Positions 1 to 11,510 of a DNA stretch of 64,000 bases are shown here, in pieces. Source of the stretch: Fratercula arctica (lineage: Eukaryota > Chordata > Aves > Charadriiformes > Alcidae). Every line of letters starts with the position of its first letter. Within the stretch, counting starts at the first letter, position 1. The notes beneath the pieces are model-generated. The model did no database searches. It saw only the letters and a list, made by a program, of their open reading frames with translations, and was not told the origin of the DNA. A program made the position numbers and the translations under genes. Location: contig CANTUZ010000001.1 in NCBI GenBank assembly GCA_947846985.1, positions 171,743,091 through 171,807,090 of the forward strand, in the 5' to 3' direction.

Positions 1-2207
1 GTATAACTTTAAATGTTCTTTTTCCTACTGCTACATGGGAAAAGTATAAATTCCTTTCATTTATATACTTTCTATATCAAGAGGATTACAGCAAAGAGTT
101 TCCCAAGCAGATGGCTGAACCTACAGCAGTCACAGGCTGAGACTGAGAACGAGAAATACTTTCAGTGTTGGCTGAGAAGGGCGTATCAAAAGCTGAGTCT
201 TGCCAAGCTGCATATTTAGAAAACACTAAATGATAAAGCACTGATTTATCAATTAACTACCAATTAGCACTGATCTATCTTAAAAACACTAATCAGCCAC
301 TATTAAAGTAAATAATATGCAGAGAAAAAGGCAAAAAAAAAATCAAGAAATGAGAAATACAACACATAAACTAGTGCTTTTAGAAATAAAAATATGAAAA
401 AGCAGAAATGGATATTGGGGTTTTTGCCATTCCTCAGTCTTTTGAGACTACAAGGTTTTTGAAGGAGTGACCTATGCAGCTGCAATCACGTAGCACATCC
501 TTGGGCAGTATCTGAAAGTAATCATAACCACAGTTACAGGCTGAAAGATGCAATTCCCAGCCGTAGCTCGTAAGTGCCACCAGCTCCTAGTACACACTGT
601 AGCTTCACAACCTACAGCTTGCATGTGTGTTTCATGCTGAGTTTGTCCCAAGCATTTGTGAAGCGCATGTGTGCGGTCAACTCATGTGTGTTATGCACCA
701 CTATGCCGCGTGATGGAAGCGGGCAGCTAGCAGTGTGAGGTCTTACAGCTCGGTGTGAGAAGAGGTTGGTAGAGAAGTAAGGAAACTTTCCTCATATTTT
801 TGCTTATTCTGGTTATTTGCACATACTTAAAAGACTCTGCTTCCCTAAATACTTTAGCTGTATCCTTATTTTTTTCTTGGCGCTACTGGTTAACTCTGCT
901 CCCTCTCATCTGCCTCTTGCTCTGTCACACACACACTCCCAAAACCTTTCCGCCCAAAGAGTTCAAGCCCGTGTGTGCCTTTGATTTGAGCTTAACTTGG
1001 CTTTCAGTTAGCTATCTCCTATAGCTCTTCTAAGATGAAGGGTGGCAGTCACACCCAGCGCTTTCAATAATATTTATCAAAACCTGTTACAGCAAGTTTG
1101 AGTGAAACCAGTAAGCCTGTTCAGGGTGGCGAAGAGGACCATTGCATAACGTGATTCAGCTTAAGCCCAATGCCCTAAATTAGTTAGGCAGGTCACCAAC
1201 CCCAAAATCAGAAAACTTGGAATAAGAAAAGAATGCAGGCTATTTTGGCTAGGCAGCGCGTTGTTCGGTTTTCGTTAGAAATTGCAAGGTACACACATAC
1301 TATATGCTGGTGTTAAAAGCTCCAAGCATTTTTTGTCTTAAGACTGTGAATAAATGTGGTTGGTCACAGCTCGCTGCTAGAATATTTGCAAGATGCTCAC
1401 AGGAACTCTTGGAATAATTAAAGAATGGTGTCTCCATGACAGGATAACACCCATCCTATTTCTTGCTGAGGAAACAATACGGTTATATATTATAAATTAT
1501 GGCTAATTATCTCACATCCTGTTTCCTCATAGCCCTAAACACAGGAAGCCTTTTCTTCTTCATGATATTCAATCTTGCTGTTAATAACATCTTTCATTTC
1601 TACAGTGGGACGTATTCCAGGAGGATTCCAGTCTATCTGCATGGAGCACAGTCAAAGTGTGACCATGACCTGGCATGGCGAGAGGAAAGTTACGGCCAAG
1701 ACCATTACAAAATTCCTCTGATCCTATATAAAAGAGCTGCTGCTATCCACAAAGAACTGAGAAAGTCTGATTTCCTAAGGTTTTGTTCAAGATCTTCAGC
1801 TTCAGAGCCAGAACATACTTTAATTGAACAGGAAACTCTCAGGAACTGATGCATGGTTCCTGGATATGGAAATACTGTGAATCTGAAATGTGTGCTGCCA
1901 AATTTTATCAGATCTGATCCCACCCATCGGATTCTTTTGAAGCTGAGTTTTGCCAAATATTAAGTTAATGGGTTGGGTTTTTTTATTTAGTTAACTAAAT
2001 GGTAAATATGGCTGGTTCAAGCACCAATAGTAGAACCAACAGTAATTGATTAATCACTTCTAATGGATTAGAAGGCCAAAAAAACCCCCAACCAACCAAA
2101 CTAACAAACAAAAATCCAAAGGAGAGGTTTGATAACTTTGTTTCCAACAAGTTAGCTCCAACAATGCCCTTAGCATTTATTAAAACAAATACAAGGGGGA
2201 AAAAAAA

Positions 2208-2280
2208 GGAAAAGGAAAAGGAAAAGGAAAAGGAAAAGGAAAAGGAAAAGGAAAAGGAAAAGGAAAAGGAAAAGGAAAAG
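2208..2280. repeat. (AAAAGG)n hexanucleotide microsatellite
   Basis: About twelve near-perfect head-to-tail copies of a purine-only hexamer follow a short A-run. On the minus strand it reads as an artificial Phe-Ser alternation, so open frames across it are not genes. Length is probably polymorphic. Confidence 0.95.
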
Positions 2281-5200
2281 ACAACTGTTATCTGCACTCA
2301 GACTGACTATACTCTCAAAAAAGATTATTTTTTTAGGTGTTAGACCAACCTTTTATATTCCCTTTGGCTAAAAAGCAGAACTCATCCCACAATTTTATTT
2401 ATAGACTATCACATTATATTTCCAAACAATGAAGCTTGCAAGCAAAGACATACTGCATGTAAATAAAAAACATAATATCTCAATCAAACAAATTTTTAAA
2501 ACAAGGAAAGAATTAAAAGCTTTAACACTGAAATAATGTTCTCAGTGCAGCCAAGTATTGGAGGCATCTTGACACACAAAACACACAACCTACTTACTTG
2601 GATAGACGGATATGGCAGAACTTCAAAATTAAAAATGACCTAAAAAGCAATGAGACTGCAAGTACCAACAAGAGACTTCAGAACACTACGTTATGAGAAA
2701 AATGAACTAAGCCACCTAATTTATTTACAGGTTTTTTTTTTCTTTTGCATAATATATGAACGCAAGCCAAAGCTGAATTTTAAATTAAAGCAATAATCAA
2801 AATTAATTTCTGGAAAGGGGGAGAAAGAGATCTCCAGAAAATTTCTGGATAAAGTAATCAAGCAACCTAATTGTAAGTACTTCAAAGATAATAATAAGAA
2901 AAGAACTAACATTGATTTTTCAAGAACAACTCATGTCAAACCAATCTCATTTCCTTTTATAGTAAAGTAACAGGCCCCTTGGATAGGATATACCAAGCAC
3001 TTGTCATATATTTGATTTTAGTAGGGCTCTCAATGCTGTTTACCCTAAGAACAAGATTGAGAAGGAATTTAAAAAGTTAAAACCAGATTAAAATCTGTTG
3101 CAAAGAGAAAAGGGACAATCTGTTCCTTGTGCCCATGGTGGATAGGACTAAATGTATGGGCTTCTGATGCAGCAGGAAGGACCTTGATTACTGATCAGGA
3201 ACAGCTTCACAAAAGCAGAAATTTTAAGCTGGAGAAATAGCCTGCTTGAGGAGGTTTTGGAAGAGAGAGTCCACCACCAGAGATCTTGAAGAACAGACTG
3301 AATGAATGTGAAACATAGGCATGACATGGGGGCAGAGAGGGTGAGTAAGCTCTGAATAAACTCTCAGAGTCCACTTTAGACTTTTTTTTATACTGTTTGA
3401 ATATATCTACATTCTTGAAAAGCTCAGAATCCAAGAGTCAAATAGATGAATTGTTCATTGCTCAAACGAGCATCTGAAACCAGACAGCAAAAATACTGCA
3501 TCATCAATGGTTCTTTTTGTTCCTTGGACGTAGGATATTTTGGTGGCTTTAACTGATCGCTCCCAACAGTGTCACAACAGGAAGAACAACCCACCATGCT
3601 AAAAATTTTTCAGCTTGTCTCTTCCAGAGACAGAATGTAGTACTGTCAGCTTCAAGACTCCAAAAATACCACTTCAGGCTCATTCAGGCCTCATTGAGAA
3701 AGTAATAATAATAAAGTCACTTGCCTGTGGTAGGATCATAGGATTGTTTCAATGGTGCAGGATACTTCAAACTTAGAATTCAAATTCACAGCACAAGAAT
3801 GCAAGTATCTCCAGCTCTCCCTCTGTGCCCTATGCCAATCCTAATTTCTGCGCTCATGGATAACTACCATTTTGTCCTCCAGAAGTCCCACTCTTCACCA
3901 CGTCCTGCCTCATTTCTGATTTCTTCACCCACCACCTCCCCTTTTACACTCTGTCTACCACATTATGATCACAATCTCATGGTCTGTCCTGCCATCATTT
4001 CCCTCCCTACCCGTAATACCACTCTTGTTTCTAGTATCACACTCCCTCTTGCTCCCCTCTCCAAATGACCATACCCTCACTCACACGGTTCTCCCATGCA
4101 TGTCTTCCAGTTTCCTTCTGGCACACCTGGCTTCAACTTGTCCTCACAGCTGCACCACAAGTATGGCTCTGCTTCTGCTTCCACACAACACTGTCCTCCT
4201 GAGAGACACAGAAGTCAGGAAGAGCCTCAGCTTCAGGGAAGTTTCCAGCTCTGGTGGCTGTAGGGAAACTCTGAAAATGTGGTCAGAGTACATCCCCCAA
4301 ACAAAACATGGGGCACACACAAAGAGACTCTGAGCTACTGCTAAAAATCATGTGCCTCCTACAGTGTGGGGTTTACTCATGGCCTTTGAGTAGAACATTC
4401 TGGAGCTAGCTGGAAAATGAAGAAACAGTCCTACTTATACCTAGCTAGAAAAGACAACAGGCAATAGTAACTGTCTTTGTTAGTCCTGTCCTTCGTCTAC
4501 AAAGGATTTATGGGCTGTGGTGTCTCCCTTGACTAAGGACAACCTCTACACTTGAAGAACACTTGAAAAAGTTAAAGACTTTAGAACATGTAAAAACAGA
4601 CTTAAAGAAATTATGTTTTTACCATACCAAAACATGAAAAAATAAATCAAATGTCAAAAATGGCAAGCTTGGTTCACAAATCATAAGATTCTGAAAGTAA
4701 GATTCTCCTTTCAACAAAACTAGCTGGTCCTCCCAACTTTTACACTAATCCAGAAATTTTAAAAAATTATTTCTGTAACCATTCATATCAATTTTGTCCC
4801 AGTCTAATACCTCTTTCCCTGCCACTTTCACCTCAGTTCCCAATGATAGTTCATCTATCCCTGCAGGCCAGACCGCCCTCCCTTCTTGATTTTTGAGAAA
4901 AACTCTAACGGGTACATGAATGAGCGCAGCCTGATAAATTTATCAATGTGCCTATATCACAGGGTTTGCAGAGGTTAGTAGAAGATTGTAGTTCATGGCC
5001 CCCTAATTCTATATCCCTGCACAAAACCTGAACTCCTCACTCCTCCTTTCACCAGGCACAGAGCAGATAGAAGGAGCCACATCTCACACTGCCCTCCTCC
5101 CTTAGCTGAACTAACCAACCTCTTATCCTTGACAGGCTGGTTCTGGGAGCAGACATCCAACTGCACAGCACCGTCCTTCAGCCCCAGTTGGACCAGAAAC

Positions 5201-6432
5201 CTCTGTGGGCTGGAACTTCATGTACACATAGGAAAACTCAAGACATATTTGCCAGAGCTGACAGCAGTGAAATCCACGATTTTTCTTTCCATCGTAAAGA
5301 GTGTACACTACGTGCCCATCTCAAAAAGTGGATGAGAAAGGGCCAAAGCCATTCTTCTGTTACTACATATCTTGAAGTTGTGTGAGTAGCCATAAAGGCC
5401 ACTGCTGGAATGGATGTAAGATACACAGTCAGAAGATCAAACAAAAGTACAGACAGCACCTCAGAAGTGATGAGTGTTTCTCTTTGCATTCCTCTCTCTC
5501 ACAGACACCTCTCTTCAGCTTGCCTGGCTCTTCTGCGCAACATGATCTGTGCAGCATGAGTAGATGACAGAAATGTCTTCAAGGCTTGCAATAGAAACAG
5601 CGAATAGCAAGGCTTTCTCTGCATCTGTGGGTCCCAAGTGACCTACTAGTCAATTTAATTAAAAGACTTAGCAGTAACAAACAATAATGTACAGCAGTTC
5701 TGTATAATATGCCCTCCTTGCAACAAAACCTTAACTCTCTGGTCGGTAAGTCAAAACCACACCTGTTTTTCTGCTGTTGTTCTCCCTTCTTAATTGCTTC
5801 AGTGTCTTGTTCTAGGATCATTCAAGATTTCAGTCTATTCAAAACATGGCACTGAAAGTCACCTTTCTTACTTTATAACAGGGCTTTCTTTAATCCCAAC
5901 CTCCAAAACAGCTTATTCCTTTCTACAGATGGTCCCATTGAAGATTTGGGGAGTTCATTAAGCTTAATAACTTTAAAGTCAGACTTACCTTAAATATTTA
6001 ATCTCCATTCTGTGCTTTCCTACCTATGGCTATAGTCATGCCTCTTATTGCATTTCCCAGCAGCCTGCTAATGAATTCTTTTCCTTTCTTCCCGTGACTC
6101 TTCTTACACGCTGTCCCCACAGGGTGCTCTTACTTAATTCAAGTTCCTCTGAGTTAATCCTAAATTAATATTCCATCAGTAATCATGGCAACTAATAAGG
6201 TATCATCATTCTTGACAGACTGACACCTACCTGACTCCACTCAGGCTGTAACAACATCATACTAGACGTGAGGAGATACTCAATCAAGCCTGCATATTTG
6301 GGGTAGGGTAGCTGCTTCCCCTTCCCCGTTGTTTGTTGCTATGGCAGGTGCGTTGCTGTGCGGGTTCAGATGAGGGTTTGGTGTCCCCCAGCTCCCAGTT
6401 CCCTCTGGGCCTGTGAGGGCAGACTCACCGTC

Positions 6433-6781
6433 TGAGGAGTGGCTGAGGGAACTAGGGTTGTTTAGGAATGAAAGGAGGTTGTAGAGAGGTGGGGGTCAGT
6501 CTCTTCTCTCAAGTAACAAGTGATAGGACAAGAGGAAACAGCCTCAAGTTGCACCAGGGGAGGTTTAGATCGGATATTAGGAAACATTTCTTCACCGAAA
6601 GGGTTGTCAAGCATTGGAACAGGCTGCCCAGGGAAGCAGTTGAGTCACCATCCCTGGAAGTATTTAAAAGACCTGTAGATGCGATGCTGAGGGACATGGT
6701 TTAGTGGAGGACTTGGCAGTGCTAGGTAATGGTTGGACTCGATGATCTTAAAGGTCTCTTCTAACCAAAATGACTCTATGT
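6433..6781 (+). mobile_element. CR1 LINE 3' end, 5'-truncated
   Basis: The sequence follows the usual avian CR1 3' region: a 'gaggagtggctgagggaact' start, 'gataggacaagaggaaac', 'ttcttcaccgaaagggttgt', 'ggaacaggctgcccaggga' and the terminal 'ttggactcgatgatctta' block, ending near 'gactctatg'. A stretch normally found between 'ttgtttag' and 'gaaaggaggttgtagaga' is missing, so there is an internal deletion. The open frame at 6468-6704 is a translation of this CR1 sequence, a common artefact in bird protein sets. Confidence 0.93.
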
Positions 6782-7513
6782 GGCGGTGCTGTGATGGAGA
6801 CGTATAAAAAGGACCAGCACGCAGCACAAGCTGCTGCACTGAACAACTTTCCTGTTTGCTATGATCAGGATGCATGACAATATGCCAAACTACTTTGAAA
6901 AAAACTGGTCATGCAAATATAAAAGGATTCAATCTTGCTACTTCTGTGAGGGCCACAAGCACGAGCCAGCACCAAATCGCCACTGACACCACTCAGAGGA
7001 ACTCTTGGGGCTCTTGCAGCAGCAGTTCTACCTCTTCCCCCTCAGGGCAGGATCCCCACTGCCCACAGGCCCCACACACCGCCCGGGGCCGTGCTGGTGG
7101 CTCCCCAGAGGGACGGGACCAGGCACCGCTCTGGGGGCACACAGCTGGAAGCCTCGCGCCTCTCTGCGAGCACTGAGGCCGGCGGCTGCTCCCAGCCTGC
7201 CCGGGCCTCTGGCCCCACCACTGCCATTGCCACGGGCAGGGACAGCAGGCCCAGGCTGGGCCTAGGCCGGCTCCCCAGCCGCCGCGTCGGACACAGAGTG
7301 GCGCTCCTGCGGCCACAGGGCTCCATCCAAAGCGCCTTTGGGATAATTTTATTAAAATAATAATTAAGAAAAAAAAAGGCGGGGAGGGGGGGAGGGGGCT
7401 GGCACTCGGACTGCCCCGCGTCGCCGTCAGATGACGCCATCGCCGCGCGCCTCCTCGGCCGCGCCCGGCCCGCCGCGCCGCCGCCAGAGGGCGCCCCCCG
7501 CCCGCGGCGCGCG

Positions 7514-7540
7514 GCCCCGCCCCGCCCCACCCCGCCCCGG
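7514..7540. promoter_or_regulatory. GC-box cluster (Sp/KLF-type sites)
   Basis: Several overlapping CCCGCCCC/CCCCGCCCC units run together, the reverse complement of the GGGGCGGGG Sp1-type site. They sit 28-58 bp before the inverted CCAAT box and 60-90 bp before the E-box, a typical TATA-less CpG promoter order. Factor binding is inferred. Confidence 0.6.
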
Positions 7541-7567
7541 CCCCGCGCGCCCGCCCTCCCTCCTCCC

Positions 7568-7572
7568 ATTGG
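7568..7572 (-). promoter_or_regulatory. Inverted CCAAT box (NF-Y type)
   Basis: CCATTGGCT contains ATTGG, the reverse complement of CCAAT, with NF-Y-like flanks. It is close to the GC boxes and 27 bp before the CACGTG E-box. NF-Y sites usually lie 60-100 bp upstream of start sites, which would put initiation at about 7630-7680. Confidence 0.5.
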
Positions 7573-7597
7573 CTCCCCGCCGACCTCCGCCACCGGG

Positions 7598-7604
7598 TCA
7601 CGTG
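7598..7604. promoter_or_regulatory. TCACGTG E-box (USF/MYC/TFE type)
   Basis: The palindromic core CACGTG is preceded by GGGT, giving GGTCACGTGCG. bHLH-zip factors such as USF1, MYC/MAX or TFE3/TFEB bind this core. The core is exact; its use here is inferred from position in the promoter. Confidence 0.45.
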
Positions 7605-7679
7605 CGCTCCCTCCCACCCCCAACCCCCCTCCGCCTCAAGGCGGTGCCGGAGGACCTATCCCATAATGCTCCCGCCGCC

Positions 7680-7992
7680 GCGGGACAGGTTTGGAGGCGT
7701 CTCGCTGGCGGGTTGCGCCGCCACGACACCGTGTCCGGCCCCCGGACCGCCCCCCCCCCCCCCCAACGCGGGAGGCGGAAGGCGGCGGAACAGCGCCCCC
7801 CAGCGGCCCCCGCCGGCGCCGCGCACCCCCGGCCGCGCGCGCGCGCGGACATGTGGCCCGGCGGCCGCTGAGCGGGGCCCCGCCGAGCCCAGCCCGGGCG
7901 GACGCTCCTCGGCCGCGGCGGGGAACCGGAGCCGGGGAACCGGAGCCCGCGCTTGATGCGGGTGACCGAGCGAGGGGACGGCGCGGCGCCAG
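7680..7992 (+). other. SCAF11: Candidate untranslated exon 1 of SCAF11 (5' boundary unknown)
   Basis: The translation-start exon (24327-24405) begins with an acceptor and has no in-frame stop before its ATG, so at least one upstream untranslated exon must exist. CCAG|GTGAAC at 7989-7998 is a plausible donor in the CpG island, shortly after the promoter motifs. The start is only estimated from motif spacing. Other first exons within the island are possible; for instance GTGAGT at 8847-8852 is a strong donor-like string. Confidence 0.35.
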
Positions 7993-10900
7993 GTGAACAC
8001 CGGCGGTCGGGGCCGGGGGGGTGAGGGAGCGGGGGGGTATGGCGGGCGCCTCCCTCAGGAGTTTCCGTGAGGAAAGTGCTGGGGGCCGTTCCCCGAGGTG
8101 GGCCGGCGGTGGGGGGGGTGCTGCCGTCCCGCTCTGGCCGGGGCCTTCGGGCTCGGGTGCTCTCTCCGCTCCGCCGGGCGGAGGGCGGGGTTTGCTGCCG
8201 GACCCGGCCTCGGGGTTTCCCCCCCGCTCCTCTCCTCGCCACCCCCGCGTCGTGGCGCCGGCCCGGCCCGGTGACAGGCCGCCGAGCCGGCGGGGGCGGC
8301 TCTCGTCCGCCCGCCTCGCCTCCCGGGGCGAGAGGGGAAACAAAGGGGGGCGGCCGGGGCGATCCGCCGTTCCCAGGAGAGCGCCGGCCCCCCTTCCGCG
8401 CCGAAAGCTTTTGTGAAGGCGCAACGGGAGGAGCGGCGGCAGCAGCCCTGCCCGGTGATTCGTGAGCGGAGTCGGCGGGGGGGGACACGGGCACACCGCC
8501 GCGGCGCCGGCCCGAACAAAGATCCCGTGGGGGGGGGGGGCACCGCCATCCTTCGCCTTCCCGGGAGCCCGGAGTGATAAATACCGGCGGCGTGTGGTGG
8601 AAGAGCGTCTTGGAGTAGCTGGAGTTACTGGAAGAGTTTGCTGTTGTGGAGGAAGTTGAGAGGCTCGACGTGAAGCCCCTTTTGTGCCGCGGTGGAATCG
8701 CGACTGACTTTTAAACGTCAGTAAAGTTGCACAGAGTAACGCTGGAGCCGGGAAGTGATACAGTTATTGAGCCAGTACTAAACTCTCCAGTTCCTCTAGT
8801 GTTTTAGAGTACATTGTGTCCTAATTATTTTTTTTTTTTCCCTTTGGTGAGTATTAAAGAATATCATTAGCCTGAGCCCCAGATGCAACTCGTCTTTGAC
8901 AGCCTATCTCCACGTTTATAACCTCAAAACAGAAGAGTTTTGGTGGGGCTAAAATTGGTCCCCTTCCTCTCACGATGTTTTTATTTTAGACTACTAATTA
9001 ATTATAAATTTTTATGAAGAATGAGATAACAGAGAGAAAGGGCAGGTAGTAATTGTTTGTTTAGTATCAGTAACGAGGTACTGTTGGCAAAGAATCACTT
9101 ATTTAAAATGTCAAGAGACAGTTAAGGCTGCTTATATCTAAGTAATAATTATATAATGGATTGGAATGGCCCTGATTATTGAACAGCTATTTTAAGATTG
9201 TAATTTTCTAGCTTTTTAGGGCTTTTGTAACGTTAAAGGGAGATTTAGCTAACTTAGTGTCTGATGTTATGTTTGTATGTCACTAATGTATTGGGGGCCT
9301 TTAATTCTCTTTCAGTGAATCATAGTTTTTAGTGAAGTGTAATCTAACTTAGAGTTTTACTGTGTGGGTATTCAGAGTGTCTTACACACAGAAGAGGAGT
9401 TGGGAAAGTCTTTAGTCATTTTGTCATGGTTTCTTTCCATCTTAGCAGGGTGATAAAAATTCTCTGTATTTGATTGATTATATGTGGTAATCTATGTCTC
9501 TTCTTTTTTGACTGGAAAGCTGTATTTAGAGATTCACAAGGCTTAAAAAAAGAGGATAGCATCCCCTTTATTAACATGGAAAAGACTTTGGAAGTGATCC
9601 CAACATTTTTCAAATGTTTCCTTTAGAATTTCTAGGAATATAATGTTTGTTGTTCAGTTTTGCTTGCATGAGCCAAGAAATAGTTGGAGGGGGGGAGCTA
9701 TTTAAACTTCTATTCAATGTGTTTAACCTTTTGCGGCTTTCCTTTCAGTAGTCTACGTTTTCTGATATGTCAACTTCCAGAGTGATAAATGGCCCAAATA
9801 ATAAATACATCAATTTTCTTTCACGTTCCACTTGCCTTAAAGTCTGCTTGTGAATAAGCAGAATGGACAACAGTTTTGTGGCCTTAGGGAGAGAGAATCT
9901 CTCTCTTCTAAATGGTCTTGAAAGAGAATGTTTTTAGACCTTTAACAGCAGTAAAACTGGGTTCATTAGTTTATGTAGTATTCAGATTATCTTTAAGATT
10001 GGGAATACTTCTCCAGAAGTTTGGTGAGTTTTTTGAACATGAATTTATCGTGCTCAAACACAGTATGTAGAGGTTGTTGAGTTTGACTCAAAAAGGAGAT
10101 TTATGTTTACCTTATTCTCCAGTTATTCAGCTATTGCTTTTGAAACATCCAGGTGATAAAGAGTTTCTTTGTGCTCTCAACTGACTGTAGCTTGACACAA
10201 TAGAGGCTAGAAATCATGCATCAGGTTTTATAAAACCTGTAGATGATTCTGCTTATGATACGTGATGGTTCTGCTCTGGTTACAAACATCTGGGTCTTTT
10301 TCCTTATTACAGGGATTCTTTGCAGAATCTTTTCAGTTTTTCGCTGTCCTGAATATTAAAAAAACTGTGCAAAAACTTGAATTTTTTTAAAGTTGGCTTT
10401 ATTTAGTAATTAATTTAGTGGCTACTTTATTTTAATTAGTGCTATATCTAAACATACATTATATTAATGGGGCGGGGAAAAACACTGCTGGAAAAAGTTT
10501 GATCGACTGCCTTGCCATACTGACACCGACCGGAATTCTTGAAGTCTGGCTTTCTGTCAGTCCGCTGTTCATTGTTGGGATTTTCTTTGCCAGCAGTCTA
10601 AGGTGAGCAAGAAAAAGCATCCTTCCAGTTAATAGTAACAAAAACATGTGGTCCAGTTTCTGCTGATATCTAAACTGTTTATTCAGTGCCATCAAACATT
10701 GTTATCAGCTTGTCTGAATGAATTCTGAAATTGTGGCAGCTGATCTGCTGAACCATGTAAGATTAGCGTAGATTTTATAAATCTTAACATTGCTCAGGTT
10801 TCTTTGAGTTTTTTTGCAAGTTGGAGATATAGTGTTAAACAGATTTATACCCTAACACTTCTTCTGTAGTCATAAATACCAGAGGTCTCTAATGTGCGTG

Positions 10901-11460
10901 TTCTGTAGAGCACTTCCAAAAAAAGGGCTAGTTCGTGGCTTTTCAGCAGCGTGGGCATGTTTTGTTTCATCTCTATGTGCTAGTCCACCTTGTCCTGAAG
11001 GGCAGTGACCTTGATCTGAGAGGATACCAGTGCAGTGACGTTGTGTCTTGTCTTCCCTACTTGTTTCATCCCTTTACCTGACAGTTGAGGATATGGGCAT
11101 AGTTTGCAAGCAGAAGGGTGTGAACATCTCTCTTCTGGGTTCGAAAGTTGCTCGATTTTCGTACCCTAAACCACTTGAGTAGGATGTTACTCTTGCATAG
11201 GAAGTTGGCTGCAGTCATGAAATAACAAAGGGAGGACTGCAGCTGCTGGAAGATGAAAGGTGAATGCATGTCTGCCTTTCTGTTCCCTAAAGCTGCAGCT
11301 CTGCTGTCCTGAACAGTTGTCCATCACCTCTCTACATCTGGGTCTGGTGGAGCACCAAAGGCAGGGTGACTGCATTGGAAAGGCTCTCAAAGGTTCAATA
11401 TGCATATTTTGTACTTCAGTGAGCCACACCAGATTCAACAAGTAGTTTTTCTTTGTCAGG

Positions 11461-11465
<5 letters not shown>

Positions 11466-11506
<41 letters not shown>
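11466..11506. repeat. A41 homopolymer
   Basis: An uninterrupted run of 41 A in intron 1. It could be a simple repeat or the tail of a retroposed copy, but the sequence just upstream matches no family I know and I found no flanking duplication. Confidence 0.9.

Positions 11507-11510
<4 letters not shown>

Larger units (their letters stand above)
1..7370. other. Intergenic region upstream of SCAF11, no supported gene
   Basis: AT-rich, non-coding sequence. Open frames are short and unlike any family I recognise. It contains an (AAAAGG)n microsatellite at 2208-2280 and a CR1 3' end at about 6433-6781. An open frame at 1606-1849 is discussed as a finding. GC content rises from about 6990 toward the CpG island. 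In mammals the next gene on this side is SLC38A1, but nothing here looks like it. Confidence 0.7.
7370..8690. promoter_or_regulatory. SCAF11: CpG-island promoter of SCAF11
   Basis: A sharp switch from AT-rich DNA to very GC- and CpG-dense DNA, the only such block in the window, lies upstream of the SCAF11 start-codon exon. On the 5' side there is a G-run cluster (about 7379-7398), clustered GC boxes (7514-7540), an inverted CCAAT box (ATTGG 7568-7572), a CACGTG E-box (7599-7604) and TATCCCATAATGC at 7657-7669. No TATA box is apparent, as expected of a housekeeping promoter. A homopolymer C15 lies at 7750-7764. The island could also drive a divergent minus-strand transcript; nothing in the sequence proves or excludes this. 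Long open frames here reflect GC content. Confidence 0.85.

Noticed and set aside
1995..2297. 100-codon minus frame with a Phe-Ser repeat
   Set aside because: Pure translation of the (AAAAGG)n microsatellite.
3799..4333. Two overlapping + frames (89 and 122 codons) in the upstream region
   Set aside because: Pyrimidine-rich sequence gives Ser/Leu/Pro-rich frames; no splice or promoter context and no recognised domain.
6468..6704. 78-codon frame with a motif like [18 protein letters not shown]
   Set aside because: This is the translated 3' end of a CR1 LINE, a frequent false gene in bird annotation.
6803..6810. TATAAAAA directly after the CR1 copy
   Set aside because: An isolated TATA-like octamer with no gene downstream before the CpG island. 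Such strings are frequent in AT-rich DNA.
7598..8494. Long minus-strand open frame (298 codons) and several overlapping + and - frames in the GC-rich block
   Set aside because: All six frames are open over this CpG island because stop codons are AT-rich. The products are Pro/Arg/Gly/Ala-rich without domains.
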